The translations under genes were made by a program, and so were the position numbers. 64,000 nt of DNA. Origin: Pithys albifrons albifrons (lineage: Eukaryota > Chordata > Aves > Passeriformes > Thamnophilidae). The notes below the pieces were generated by a model that did no database searches, was not told the DNA's origin, and worked only from the letters and a program-made list of their open reading frames with translations. Below, piece by piece: positions 11,301 through 23,080 of the stretch. Every line of letters begins with the position of its first letter. Positions within the stretch are counted from its first letter, which is position 1. Where the stretch lies: assembly GCF_047495875.1 (NCBI RefSeq), contig NC_092471.1:8267001-8331000 (forward strand), written 5' to 3'.

Positions 11301-14300
11301 AGGATTTTGTCTACAAAAGTAAGAGCAACACTTGATATTCATTTATTTACTGAAATCACCAGATCTACTGGTACATTGGACACCATAGTTGGGAAATTAG
11401 CTATCTTTTTCAGGAACATAGAATTTATCAAGAAACAAAACAGGCTGAGGCAGTGCCTGATATGGAAGAAATCCTTGGTGCGATAGTAAAGTCCTGGTAA
11501 GAAAATCATCTGCTTTGAGATACCAAGACCAGCAAAAAATAAGCAGAAATTTGGAACAGCACTTAATGATACTTTTCTGTGTAAGGATTCAAAAAGACAG
11601 CACAGAGGAAAAATATGCATTTCCTTGAGATGTGCCAAAAAAGTGCTGTGAATATTCGTGGTGTGACTGTGCACTGTGCCAAGCACGTGGTGTGGGTACC
11701 TGCCTCCAGCACAGCGAGTCATGAGGCACAAGCCAGGGCACCTTCTATGATCAATTGTCAGGAGGAGATTTCTTCGTTCAAAGTGAGAGTTCAGTAACTT
11801 TTTTTGCAGCTTTTTGCCTCTCATCAGAATATTCCTGGCAGCAAACTTGTTTATTTGGATATTTGTGGAAGGTGAATCATAACAAAGGAATCACAGACGC
11901 AGCTGAAACAGGCTGCTGCTTGGTCCTCATTCTGACAGCTCATTTTGGGCAAATGCCACTGATTTACTGCTATTGATATCCAAAATCCTACAGAGGAATC
12001 AGATCTCTTCTTCTCAGATACACGTGTTTGATTTTCTGGCTATGCTGAGTAACAGGAAGTTTATTATTTAAATGGAAAGAGTAAGTATAGTTACAGAAGA
12101 AAGACAAAGGGAGAAAGCATCATGACTACTCTGAGACCTTCACATCAGCAGCCTGAAAATTGTGTGGTTTTTCTGCAGGGCATCAGGCCAAGCAGTGCTG
12201 CACGACCTCCAGCTTTCTCTGTAGTGCTGCAGGAGACCTTTGCAGGGTTGGAGAGGAGAAGGCAGCACTCACCAGCTCTCACCCCCAGCCCAGGGTAGCC
12301 CCCGTTGTGCTGCAGGAATGATGATGGCTGCTAGTGATACTCTGAGTAAGGACTGTGCAGGTTCTTGGTACTGTGGCCCAGGTCCAAAGAGTATCACAGC
12401 ATCAGGCTACAATTTCCTTGAACATTGTGTCTTCATCTACTGCCTGGTAGCATCAGGAGTATGATGATAGCAAAGACTGCAGGGAGCTCATTTGTTTTGG
12501 TGTTGGGTGCTGTGCAGGGCATTGCTCACCTGTGTTTCTGGTCCAAAAGCCAATCTACGTTATCAGGAAATCCACATTGAACAGCACAGAGTGCATCCTT
12601 ATGTAGCTGCTCATGCATGTTGTTTTGGGGATCAGATACTTATTTCAATAGAAGCCATGGTCCCAGATGCTGCCTTCTGTGGAGGGAAGGAGGGACGCTG
12701 CAGGAAAAGCTTCTCAGACCGCACAAGGGGAAACTGGGTGACAGTGCTCTGAGATTGTGGGCCAGCTTTGTGCATGTATTGAATTTTGAGGGTCTATTGT
12801 CCAGCAGCAGTACAGGAGTGTGGGAGCTCCCCACCACATGGAAGCCAGCCCATGGATTGTTCTCCTAGGATCGCTGTGTCAGATGGAAGAAGAGACAGGC
12901 GCTGCTGGAGGTGATTTCTCCTCTCTGCCACCTCAGTACCATGTGCAGGAGTTTGCCCTCCCACTGAATGTTGCTGAAACTGAATGATAATGGTTCAAAG
13001 AACTTCTGGCACTTAGCATATGATAACTCAAAATCTTATCAGGATCAAAACGTCTCTGATATAAAAAGCCATTACAAAGGTTTTTTAAGGCTTGACTCTC
13101 TTTACCCTGCAGTGGACACAGTCCAAAGTAAAGTCTAAATTGAGACTGTCAGACTAGCTGAGGGACACTCTTTTTCTAATGCTGACACTGCTTTTCTAAT
13201 GCATCTGAATCTGTGCTGCAGGGATAGATGCTAACTCCAAAAAATGAGCCACTGACACTGCTGCCATTGCAGGGTGGGACATCTTTCTGGAGTGCTCTCC
13301 CGAGGGCACCAGGGTCCTTGGGATACAAGGCTGACAGGAGCAGTGCCTCTGGGAAGAGAAACAGAAGAAGCTTGTTGTACCAGGATCTGCTGTGCTGGAG
13401 CCCTGTACATGGTCATGTTTGCTCTTCTCATTCATACGCTGGCTAGTCAACTTAGGAATGTAAAACTGCTCTCCAAAACTCTCCGGAATCAATGATTCCC
13501 CTTAAATCAGTTGTTTGCTTCATGCTTTAACTCCTGGAAAAATTTTTTCAGAACAGGGGGCAAGGTACTGTACACTGAGGTCCAAATACAGGGAACCTGC
13601 AAAACAACGCTACAAAGTCCACAGGCTGGGAGGTGCCCTGGCAGGAAGGTGGGAAGCAAAGGTGACAGTATGTCAATATGTCGCATCCTTCGCCCCTCGT
13701 TGCACCACTGCCTCGGGCTGAGGTGCCCCTGACTTTACAAGGGCTAAGGGACAAGTCCCACATAAACACTCAAAAAGAGATTTGGCCTCAAAAGGTGTGT
13801 CTAGCACCCACCTGCCTGAAAAAGCATAGAAGCCAAAACCCCCAGGCTGCCCTGTTGGCACACCCTTGACTTCCCCTGGTACCAATAGCCTCTGAGCTGC
13901 TGAGCCTGCCTTGCTCCACTGCAAGGAGGCTCTGTTTTCCCATCACTGCCTCCAGTGCTGAATAGTCCGAAAACCAAGCCAGAGGGGGCTTATCAGGTAT
14001 GAGCCCTTGCCAGATGCAGGGATTAATGAACTCTGGCACCTACTGCTATTTGCAGTCAGGTGATTATATGTTCATAACAAATATGCAATCAGTTCAGTGT
14101 GGTCAGGAACCTGTTTCATCACGTGCACACCAGGGCATGGGTACAGGCTTGGGCTGCCTCCTTCTCCTTAAATTCTTTAATGATTTTCTCTTGTGTTGGA
14201 TAGCCCCTGAGCTGCTGCCCAGGTGTAGTTCTCACATCTCCCCTTCACAAAATGAGTGCACAAAGGCATTTGGAGAGAGGTGAAATTATTCAAGATTTTG

Positions 14301-17300
14301 ACAACAGGTAAATCTGAAAAACAAGTTTGTTTCAACATCTTCTTTTGCCTTTGCTTCACCTGAGGACCTTTGTAACCATTTGAATTTCCAGTGGAAGATT
14401 TTTTTATTGCATTTTTTCCATTACAAGTAACTGTAAGCACAAGGGGAGTTAAATACACGGTTAGGAAACACTGCAATGTTCAGGTTGAACGAAATGCTTC
14501 TGATTACTCAAGATTAAATATTTTTCTCCTCCCTGTCTTGCTAACCCAGACCTGTTCTCTTTTTGGTTTGTTTTGACTCCTGAGCTGATAAACGTTCCTG
14601 CCTCTGTGCCTGCTCGAGGGCACAGTAGGTGCACCTTTAGTACAATTCGTGTTTTCTCCCCAGCGTTCTCATTTGCCTTGAGCTCTTTGAATTTGAAACC
14701 TTTATCTCTGCTTTACAGCACATTTTCTTGCCTGTCAGCTGAGAAAAGGCATGTTCAGCACTCTGATTGTGGAGGCAGCCACACAGCCTTGTGGGCAAAG
14801 GCTGTGGCAGTGCAGGCTCATGGAGCTGCAGAAACCTGCAGTGCCCTTGAGTGCCAGCATTAAGGTTTCTCTCATGACACATGCTTTCCCTTTATGGATT
14901 ATTTTGTTTGTGAAAGAGCCAATCTGATCTTATTAGGTCCTTTTGCACATCTCACCTTGGGCAGAGCCAAGGCCATGGACCTGCCTTAGCCTTCATACCT
15001 CTCTTGTAAGTACTCCAGTGGCAAATGGGGTCACAGTTCTTTTACATCATGAGTTTTATATCTCCTATATCTCATCTACTTGGTCGGAGAACCTCTGCTA
15101 TCATCCCCAACCTCCCACATGGCAGGGCTGCATGGGAGCAGCTCCAGCTCTCACCCTCAGCTGAGTGGGTGTCTGCCTTGCCACACCAGCAGTGCCCAGC
15201 TGCATGAATGGCTTTCCCTTGCCACTCTGCAGATCAACTGTCACTTCTGAGAGCATCCTTACATTGCAAGACATGAGGATTCAGAAGATTCTGGGCTTGG
15301 CAAAGCATTTTGGAGATGCAACAGGGCACAGTAAGATTCCTTGCTTTGTGGTTCCTTCACTTTCTGCACTTTGATGGATTCCTGCCACTGCTCAGTTTAG
15401 GATGGGTGTTTATGACACTCTTAAAGCCTGTCTCCAACTCATTAGGGAGAGCCAAAAGTGGCAGTATAAATATACAGACCAGCAGGCTGGTATGTATAAG
15501 CTTCAATGTCTGCACTGGTGGCTTGTCTAATTCTCCTTCCACATCCCTCAGCATTGGATATTGCCATCCTTGATCCTCCTGCCAATGCCTGCTTAGGGTA
15601 CAGAAATGTCACAGGAGAGATCACTCATTGACAAAACCATAAACACGAGCAGCTTTACAGGAAAGCTGGTGTATTATATGTACAGCAGATAACTGTGCTG
15701 CCCAGAGAAAGATAGCACAAGGCAATAAAATGCAAACAGTGAGTGTTTGCCCAGCAGCTTGTGGCTCACAGCAGGCTGCTGGAGGAAGCAGGGAGCAGCT
15801 TGGATCAACTACTTCATAGTCAAGGCCAGAGAAGCAGTAAAGGAGAACTTGGGAAGGATCTGCTGACAGCTGGGATCCTGTTGGGTAGATCTGCGTTTGC
15901 AGTCCCTTAGACACAACTGCAGCCTTAGGTCTCCACCATTCTGCTAAAATAGGCCATGGACAAGCCACATGTGACTTCTCCCACTGCCTGTTTTCTTCCA
16001 CACAGAGCACTGTATGAGGAAGAGAAAGCAGATGCAGGTGCAAGCAAGAGTATGGACTCCCCAGCTGAATCATGATTTTCATACAGCAAATGAGGAAATA
16101 CTACACTCTAGTATGAATAAATTATGCTTTTAATAATAGTACTGAGGCTTAAAATCGGTTTTGCACACATATGGGTGTGCAAGAGTGTTGAGAGGAAGAG
16201 CCCCCCATGTAACAGGTGATTCCATAAGCCACCCTGACTGCCCACACCACAGGCAGCTGCCTGTACCCAGGGCTCAACCCACTCAGGCTGTTGTCTCAAC
16301 AGTTGTGTCTTCCCAATCCCCCCAGCCACATGTTAGTGATCCCTTGGCATGCCCAGCACTGCTGGCGATGGCTGCAGCTCTGCTTGGCTGGAGCAGCTGG
16401 GAGTGTGGGGAAGGGTGGCCTCCAAGAAATCTTTATTTTCATGCTGGTAAAGATCAAAGATTTTCTCCCCAGAGTTTTGTGGCAGTTCCCACTGGGGAGG
16501 AGGGCTCCCTTGGGAACTGAGTGATCTATCCCGGGGTGAGGCAGCGGCCACACCGATAAGGCAAAGCTGCACGTGGCACCAAGGGCAAATTACAAAGGGC
16601 AGTTTGGGACAGAGGGACTGAGCCCCTGGTGAATCTGTGTCCAGAAGGAAAAGCTGCCATTAAAGGTCATCTGAATCACAGCTCATTTGTCATGCAGGAG
16701 CGTGTCTGCAGAAAACATGGATTTGCATTGCCATGGCCTTTCACAGCCCGTCATCCTCCAGTGTCCCTTAGTGATGTCACTACTGCCTCTGAGAAATCCT
16801 GTGTGTGGCCCAGCACCCACTGCACTAGATGGCACGTGGGCATTGGACATGGTCATCATTGTCCTGAAGCATCTGAATACTCTGAATAAAGAGTGCCACA
16901 TGGATTCAAGGGGATTCAAGGAGATGGCACTGCTCAAGAAGAGTTCAAAATTTTAAAAATCATGCAAAATGTTGCAAGCCTTAACAAAAAGTGTTGGGCT
17001 GTGCTGAGAGGAATATCCTGCAGCTGTGTGGCATTAGTTAGGGTGGGACTAGATAGGGGAAGCATTAAGAACTCTGTTTTGCTCAATTGGAGATTATTCT
17101 CATGATGAGAAGATGCCACAGTCTCAAGCTGAGGTTTAAACCTGAGGAGCTGTGCATGCACCAGAAAGTTGGCTGTACATGGAAATACCTTCCTCCCAGC
17201 TGGAGACGTAAAACCATTACAGGCTTATTTGCATTGTAGGGCAAAGGGTTTATTTACTGCATTACACACAGCACATCTTCCAGCTCCCAGGTCTGTGAGG

Positions 17301-17785
17301 CTGGTCCCCGGTGGGGAAATTATACTCCCTTCCCAGTTAATGGGATTGGAAAATAAGGTTTTAGCTGAGGAAACAGAACAGGAAAAGGATGTTATAGCTG
17401 GAGGAAAAATAAATAAGTAATTTTGGATTGATTTGAGGATTTCAACACTTGCAGCCTCTTTTAAGTGTTTAACCTCACATTCAAAAAGAAGTGTCAAGCA
17501 ATCATGCTTTAAAATATTGCACTTGAATCTGTGGTTAGAATTTGTATTCCTCAGGATTTGGTGTGATTTATTGAGTTTGACCTGACTCCACACTTTCTGT
17601 CATTCAACAGTGCTGAGCCTCTGGGAGAAGTTTACTATCCATCATACAGCTTACAGCCAGCTTTTACGAGAAGGGCTGGTCTGATGCTATTTTTTGTTGT
17701 TTAGAGTCCAGAGGCAATAGCAAGGCAGTGCAGAAGGGTGAGCCAGGACCTGTGGGGCAGTGAAACAGAATCACAGTTCTACAGC

Positions 17786-18669
17786 TGTAATGGGTTTGCA
17801 TGGCAAGGTTTTCATAGCAGGGGGACTACACTGGTGGCTTCTGTAAGAAGCTGCTGGAAGCTTCCCTTTTGTTCAATAGAGCCAATGCCAGTTGTCTCCA
17901 AGATGGACCCACCGCTGGCCAAGGCCAAGCCCAACAGCAACAGTGGTAGCACTTCTGGGGTAATGTATTTAAGAAGGAAAAGAAACCTGCTGTGGAACAA
18001 TAGCAGTGAAGAAGGAGGAGTGAGAATATGTGAAACAAACAATTGCACAGACACCAAGGTTCTCCAGGAGCTGGAGCAGAGATTCCCCTGCAGCCCAAGG
18101 TGCAGCCCATGGTGAGGCAGCTGTGCCCCTGCAGCCCATCAAGGTCCGGAGGGGAGCAGAGATCCACCTGCAGCCCATGGGGGACCCCACAACGAAGCAA
18201 GTGGATGTTGGAAGGAGGCTGTGACCCCATGGGAACCCACTGCTGAGGCAGGGTCCTGGCAGGACCTGTGGTCCTGTGGAGAGAGGAACGCAGGCTGGAG
18301 CAGGTTTGCTTGCAGGACTTGTGAGCCTACAGGGAACCCACACTGGAGCAGCCTGTTCCTGAAGGACTGCATCCTGTGGGAGGGACCCATGCTGAGCAGT
18401 TTGTGAAGAACTGCAGCTCGTGGGCAGGACAGATATTGGGCCAGTTCATAGAGAACTGTCTCCTGCGGAAGGGATCCCACACAAAAATAATTTCCCCAAG
18501 CTGAGCCTGTTTTGCCCATGGCAGCAATTGCTGAGTGATCTCTCCCTGTTCTTATCTCAACTCATGAGCCTTTCTTTATATTTTCTCCCCCATGTCCAGT
18601 TGAGGAGGGGAGTGACAGAATGGCTTTGGTGGGCACCTGGCAACCAGTCAGGGTCAATCCACCACAACA
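17786..18669 (+). mobile_element. Solo LTR of an avian endogenous retrovirus (ERVL-like)
   Basis: The block starts TGTAATGGGTTTGCATGG and ends near CCACCACAACA, the TG...CA borders of an LTR. Internal stretches match an LTR family I know from bird genomes: a 5' part with GCTGCTGGAAGCTTCCC and TATTTAAGAAGG, a middle built of related units (GGAGCAG, CTGCAGCCCATGG, GGGACCCA...), and a 3' part with CTGAGCCTGTTTTGCCCATG and GGTGGGCACCTGGCA. No gag, pol or env sequence and no second LTR lies nearby, so it is a solo LTR left by recombination. Compared with the family as I recall it, the segment before AATAATTTCCCC at about 18486 is missing, which would remove the usual poly(A) region. A clean 5-base target duplication is not evident. 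The exact family name and ERVL class are uncertain. Confidence 0.75.
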
Positions 18670-20384
18670 CCCCAGCTCAGGTGAGCTAGTATTGTCTTTT
18701 GGAGCAAGTCAGCAAGTATGAGCAAGACCTCTGGGCTCACAGCAGCACCCTCAGTGTAGGGCCTCAGTGGTAAAAAAAGAAATCAGAGAGGTGTCTCTGT
18801 TGAAAGAGCAAGTCCAGATCAGCAGGACAGTGGGTAGCCAACCTCACCAGGGAGCTCCTCAGGATCTCTCACAATGTGTGATTTCCAACTCTTTGTAAAG
18901 CAGCTCTTTCAATAGAATCTTCTAAGCAATTGCATCAATGAAGAAATTAAATCCACAGTGAACACAGGCCTTAACAATCATGTGTAAACAAGGTCAGTTT
19001 TGCAACCTGCCTTCATGGCTAGATGGCCTGAAATCCATCAGACAGTACTGAAGTCATCACCACCACAAAAAGTGTTTTTCAAAAGATAAAGCAAGTTTAT
19101 TAGAAGCTATGTGACAGAGAAAGCCACCTCAGATTTTCTTCCAGCACTAATTTGATGGACCATAAGCATATAATGATTGTAAAAAATCCTCTTTTCACAG
19201 ATCAGGAGGGGATATTTAGTGACTGAAAAATGTTTTTATGTGTTAATGCCTTTGGCAGTGCTTCATTCTCAAATTTCTTATGAGATACATGTGTGAACAC
19301 AAAAAACTAAGTCAATTGTAAAAATACTTTGGGCAAAATCAAAACTAAAACCAAATGTTGCTCTCCCTGCTTTTAGAAGAAGTGTTTTTTATTCATGGCT
19401 GTCACAGCAGCTGAAGTTGGTGTGGATGGAACATAAAAAATGTGAAAAGTGAGTACAGATACAACAAAAAAGTAGGAAGAGATCAAAACTTTTCACGCTG
19501 CCAAGTTTAAAGTGAGATGAGATGAGATCTCCAAGTGCTACTTTGTCTGTCAGAGGAGCTCCCTATTTCATGTGAGGCACTTGGTGCTGGTAGCCCTTAA
19601 CATGGTTTTGTCTGCATCTGGAGCACAGGCGATGTTGGTTGGGAGAGCTGTAACTGCAGACACCACCCTGCCAGGCAGCCCCTGGGCTTGGGGACACAGA
19701 GCTGGGCTGCAGGCTGAGGAGCACATGGCCATCTGTCCTGCAAGTGCGGCCCGTGGAAATGTCTTGCACCATCCCCTCCTTGTCAGAAAGCTGGATCACT
19801 AAAGTAATGCAGCTTTGGGCTCCTCTACTGGAGTGGCTGCTGGGGCAGGGCCCCAGAAGAGGTGCAGAGACCCAGTCCTTAAAAACCTCCCAGTGATAAA
19901 ATACCTGGGGCAAATGTTTTGGAAAAGATCCTTGGCTTAGCATGGCTGAGAGCAGCAGCCCACAGTGCTCTTTTGAGAACAAGTTTGCCCTTTATGTACA
20001 GATTAGTGTGGCCAAGGCCTGGTTATCTCAGGTAACCTCCACATGCAGGAGTTGAGGGTCTCTCATTGCTCTCATCTGCCACCATTAAAAGACCTTCAGT
20101 GCCTGCTGCAGAAGCAGGAGGATGTGGAGTGCCCTTGCTGGAGGACAACACAGCCTGTTTTCTAATTCTGCCTATGCCCAGCCCACTAGAGAACTTTCTT
20201 TTTTTCCACTAGCGTATTATTTTCTTCTGTATTTAAGCCATGTTGCAGCTATGAATTCCCTTGCATCCTGCTGTCCCTATCAGATCTCATAAAGAGAGCA
20301 AGATGGGCTTCTGGGAGAAATTCCTGTCTGGGAATGATGAAACACTTTTTATGAGTTGTTTACTGTCCTTTTTCGGTAAATGAC
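18670..20384. other. Intergenic sequence with no recognised feature
   Basis: No gene, RNA or named repeat was recognised. A very short GAGAT run lies near 19514-19528. Confidence 0.5.
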
Positions 20385-20406
20385 TTTTTTTTTTTTTTTT
20401 TTTTTT
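20385..20406. repeat. Poly(T) tract (22 T)
   Basis: An uninterrupted run of 22 T immediately followed by ACAG. It may be a long polypyrimidine tract of a 3' splice site, or the reversed poly(A) tail of a retrocopy on the minus strand. No AATAAA complement lies at the expected distance to its right, so the retrocopy reading is weaker. Confidence 0.8.
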
Positions 20407-20410
20407 ACAG

Positions 20411-20500
20411 ATCATGTTGGTCAAAAACTGCAGACTGTTTTCAGGCTGGAATTTGAAATGCCAGGACAGTGTCCAGCTAAAAGTCTTGTGATGAAATTAT
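20411..20500 (+). other. Candidate exon between poly(T)-ACAG and GTAAGT
   Basis: A 90-base segment lies between an ACAG acceptor (20407-20410) preceded by 22 T and a strong GTAAGTGC donor (20501). One frame is open throughout (reading HVGQKLQTVF... after two leading bases) and the other two contain stops. It is in the transcription direction of PLS3 but about 8 kb upstream of its first CpG island. It could be an exon of a non-coding RNA, an upstream PLS3 leader exon or a chance pairing of splice-like sites. The peptide is not recognised. Confidence 0.22.
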
Positions 20501-22860
20501 GTAAGTGCAGAAGAAGAGGTTTCTGCTCACCCATCTCAGCTGGTACAAATGCTCTTCAATGTCATGAAAATGAATACCCAAGCAAAACATGTTTTGTTAT
20601 GAATTCAGGAAGAATTATCCATCCAAATGAATCTTTAACCTTATGCAGCTTCTTCATTGCTGAGGTTGCTCCCCTCAACCAGGATGAGGTACAATCCTGC
20701 TCTGGCCAAAGAGGGTTTTTTGGGACACAGAAGCTTTCTGCAAATTCCTTTCACAGACTGTCCCAAGGCTGCACACTCCTTGGAGGCATTGAAGCACTCT
20801 CTGCAGGACTGGGCTTGCTTTCAGAGCTGGCAACTGCTGTTAGAGAAAGGTTTTACATTTTCTAGAGTCCTTGTCATCACAGTAGAGTTGTTGGTTTGTC
20901 CTCTTCTTCTCCTGCCTAGAAGACATTAACATGAGCTACAGATTACTGGCTGAGGGGAAGGCATATGGAAAAGACTTTCTGCACTACTGGAAAGAAGTGT
21001 GATGATTCCAGAATGCAGACCAGAGGGAGAAGAAGCTGAGCTCTTGCCACATGATGGCAAATCATTTTACAACATGGAAATGCATTTTCTTGTTCTTTTT
21101 GAATAAAATATTTCTTGTTTTTAAAATGAAAGGAGTTTTGCAGGAGTTTTGATGCTGATTAGTCAACAAAATACTGGTGGGTATTTAGTGGGTTACCAAC
21201 CTGCAGCGCAATGAAAATGATTTCAGCAGCTGACAGCCACGTACTGCAGCAACCCAGCTACCTAATAACCTTGCCTAGAGTCAGGCACCAAGAGAAAAAT
21301 TAATTTTAACATGTCTAGATCAGCAAAAACTAGAACAGCAAGAGCTAAGCACCGGGAGTACAGTAGTGGGGTCAGGAAGGAGAGAGCATTTCTGCCAGCT
21401 GGATCCACCACTCCGCATGCTGCTGCCTAGAGAACTGATCCATGCTCCTGTGCCAGGGGGACGGAGCTAAGCACCACTTATGGGGTTGGGAGTGAGGTTA
21501 ACCTCATTGTACCCACATCCTGCAGCTGCTCCCTACACTGTAGTTGCACCCTGCATGCTGCTTGGGATTCTGCACAGATGGGAAAGCAGAGAAATCCCAG
21601 CATGACCAGCACTAAGAGGTGCTTTCCTGCAACCAACGGGAGCAGCAATAGCGGGAGATAAGTCTGGAAGTGCCTTGAAGAGGGTAACTAGGCTATCTTG
21701 TGTTCCACAGGAAGATGACAGGAACCTGAACCACCCTAGACTGATTTTTCCTTGCCATGTCTCTGCAGTTTCCCATGTTCTTCTTGTCCATCACAAGGAG
21801 TCCCTCTGCTCTCTGCCCTGTACCACACACTATTACCACAAAAGCCACATTATTTTCAGGCAATTCTCTCTTTCCTGCTGTGTCTGCAGCAATAAAGCTC
21901 AGGGAATGCAAAACGTTGATATGTAGGCTGATGCACCAGCACCAGTCCATGCACTGACCTGTGCTGGGGAGGCAACACCCACCAAAACCTGCTGGTTTTG
22001 ATCAGCATGGTCAGCCCTGCCCCAGCAGCACTCAGCTACCCGGACTTGCAGTTCAGGACAAAGCAGTTTCCTTGGATCTGCTAAGACCAAGGCACCTGGC
22101 TTAATCTCTGCTCTGCAGAGCACAGGAGGAGGCAATAAAACCTTACAGTTGCTAGACCTGTTGAAGAAACTGCTCCACTGAGTTTGTCCCAGCCACTGCG
22201 TTGGGTTTCATGTCTCCTGGGCCCAGCTGGAGCTACACAGGGTGTTTGGTTTGGCAGGCGTGGTGCAGCCTGGCCTCAGAGCTGGGACCAGCCACCTCCA
22301 GTCACAGCCTGGGCTGCAAGACTGGAACGCAACTTCTGTACCAGGCAGGGTGCAAGGGAACAAGTGTGTTTCACAGATACACCTCCACACATGGTCCTGC
22401 TGCCTTTTACACGTATTGTAGTGCCTAAGCAAACACACACACATGGCTGGATAGAGAGCATTGCTTTTAACAATAACCTTTCCCCCCTACCTTGGTAAAT
22501 ATCTTTATCCAAAGTCAGTTTAAGGGATTTCTGTGAGTCTTATCTTGTTCTGTAGTTTTCCTGCTTTACATGGTCACCATTAGTTCCCTGTTTATTAGCA
22601 CTCCACACATCCACGTCATCTCCCAAGCCCTGGGCTTGCAGGAATGTAGACAGCCCTGCTCAGCTTCACTCACTGTGATTTTGGAGGCTCTGGTATGACT
22701 GAGCTTTACAGAAGCTGGAGAAACTTTGTGCCAGCATGAGTAAAAGCAGTAAGGAGGCAGAAGGGAAAAAAACATACAAAAGAAGAAAGTTCAGAGAAAA
22801 TGAGAACAAAATATTCATAAATATATTACAGACTAGAAGGACTAAAAAGTCAAAATTAGT
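20501..22860. other. Intergenic sequence with no recognised feature
   Basis: Nothing identifiable was seen. An AATAAA near 21101 could serve as a poly(A) signal for a + strand transcript using the 20411 candidate exon, but this is speculative. Confidence 0.45.
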
Positions 22861-23080
22861 TAGAATCATAGAGTAATTTAGGTTGGAAAAGACCATTAAG
22901 GTAATGAAGTCCAACCATTAACCCAGCACTTCCAAGTCCACCACTAAACCATGTCCCTCAGTGCCACATCTACAAGCCTTTTAAATCTCAGCAGGAATGG
23001 TGACTCAAGCACTTGCCTGGGCAGCCTGTTCCAGTGCTTGAGAACCCTTTTGGTGAAGATACTAGCGAATGGGGAAATAT
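22861..23080 (-). mobile_element. CR1 LINE, 3' end fragment (minus strand)
   Basis: At the left edge is TAGAATCATAGAG, the reverse complement of the terminal CR1 repeat. It is followed by GGTTGGAAAAGACCATTAAG and AAGTCCAACCATTAACC, then GGGCAGCCTGTTCCAGTGCT and AACCCTTTTGGTGAAGA. All belong to the CR1 3' untranslated end in the order expected for a minus-strand copy. The match fades around 23080, so this is a 5'-truncated insertion of about 220 bases, the usual form for CR1. It carries no reverse transcriptase sequence. The mismatches suggest an old copy. Confidence 0.9.

Larger units (their letters stand above)
3841..17785. other. Gene-poor intergenic stretch
   Basis: I found no coding exon, RNA gene or transposon family I could name in these 14 kb. 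The ORFs present (up to 185 codons, at 7857-8414) lack family motifs, have low-complexity or TE-like composition, and are not flanked by convincing splice sites in frame. Small repeats at 8215-8231 and 8266-8306 are listed separately. Ancient, diverged repeats could be present below my recognition. Confidence 0.5.

Noticed and set aside
11339..11824. 161-codon minus-strand ORF
   Set aside because: No family resemblance and no flanking signals. Consistent with a chance ORF in AT-rich intergenic DNA.
15621..16082. 153-codon minus-strand ORF with a hydrophobic C-terminal part
   Set aside because: No conserved motif, no splice context and codon use unlike a real exon. The hydrophobic stretch alone is not enough.
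20380..20865. 161-codon ORF beginning with a run of Phe
   Set aside because: The start is the poly(T) tract read as Phe codons. Only the 90-base segment with splice-like borders was kept, as a low-confidence candidate exon.
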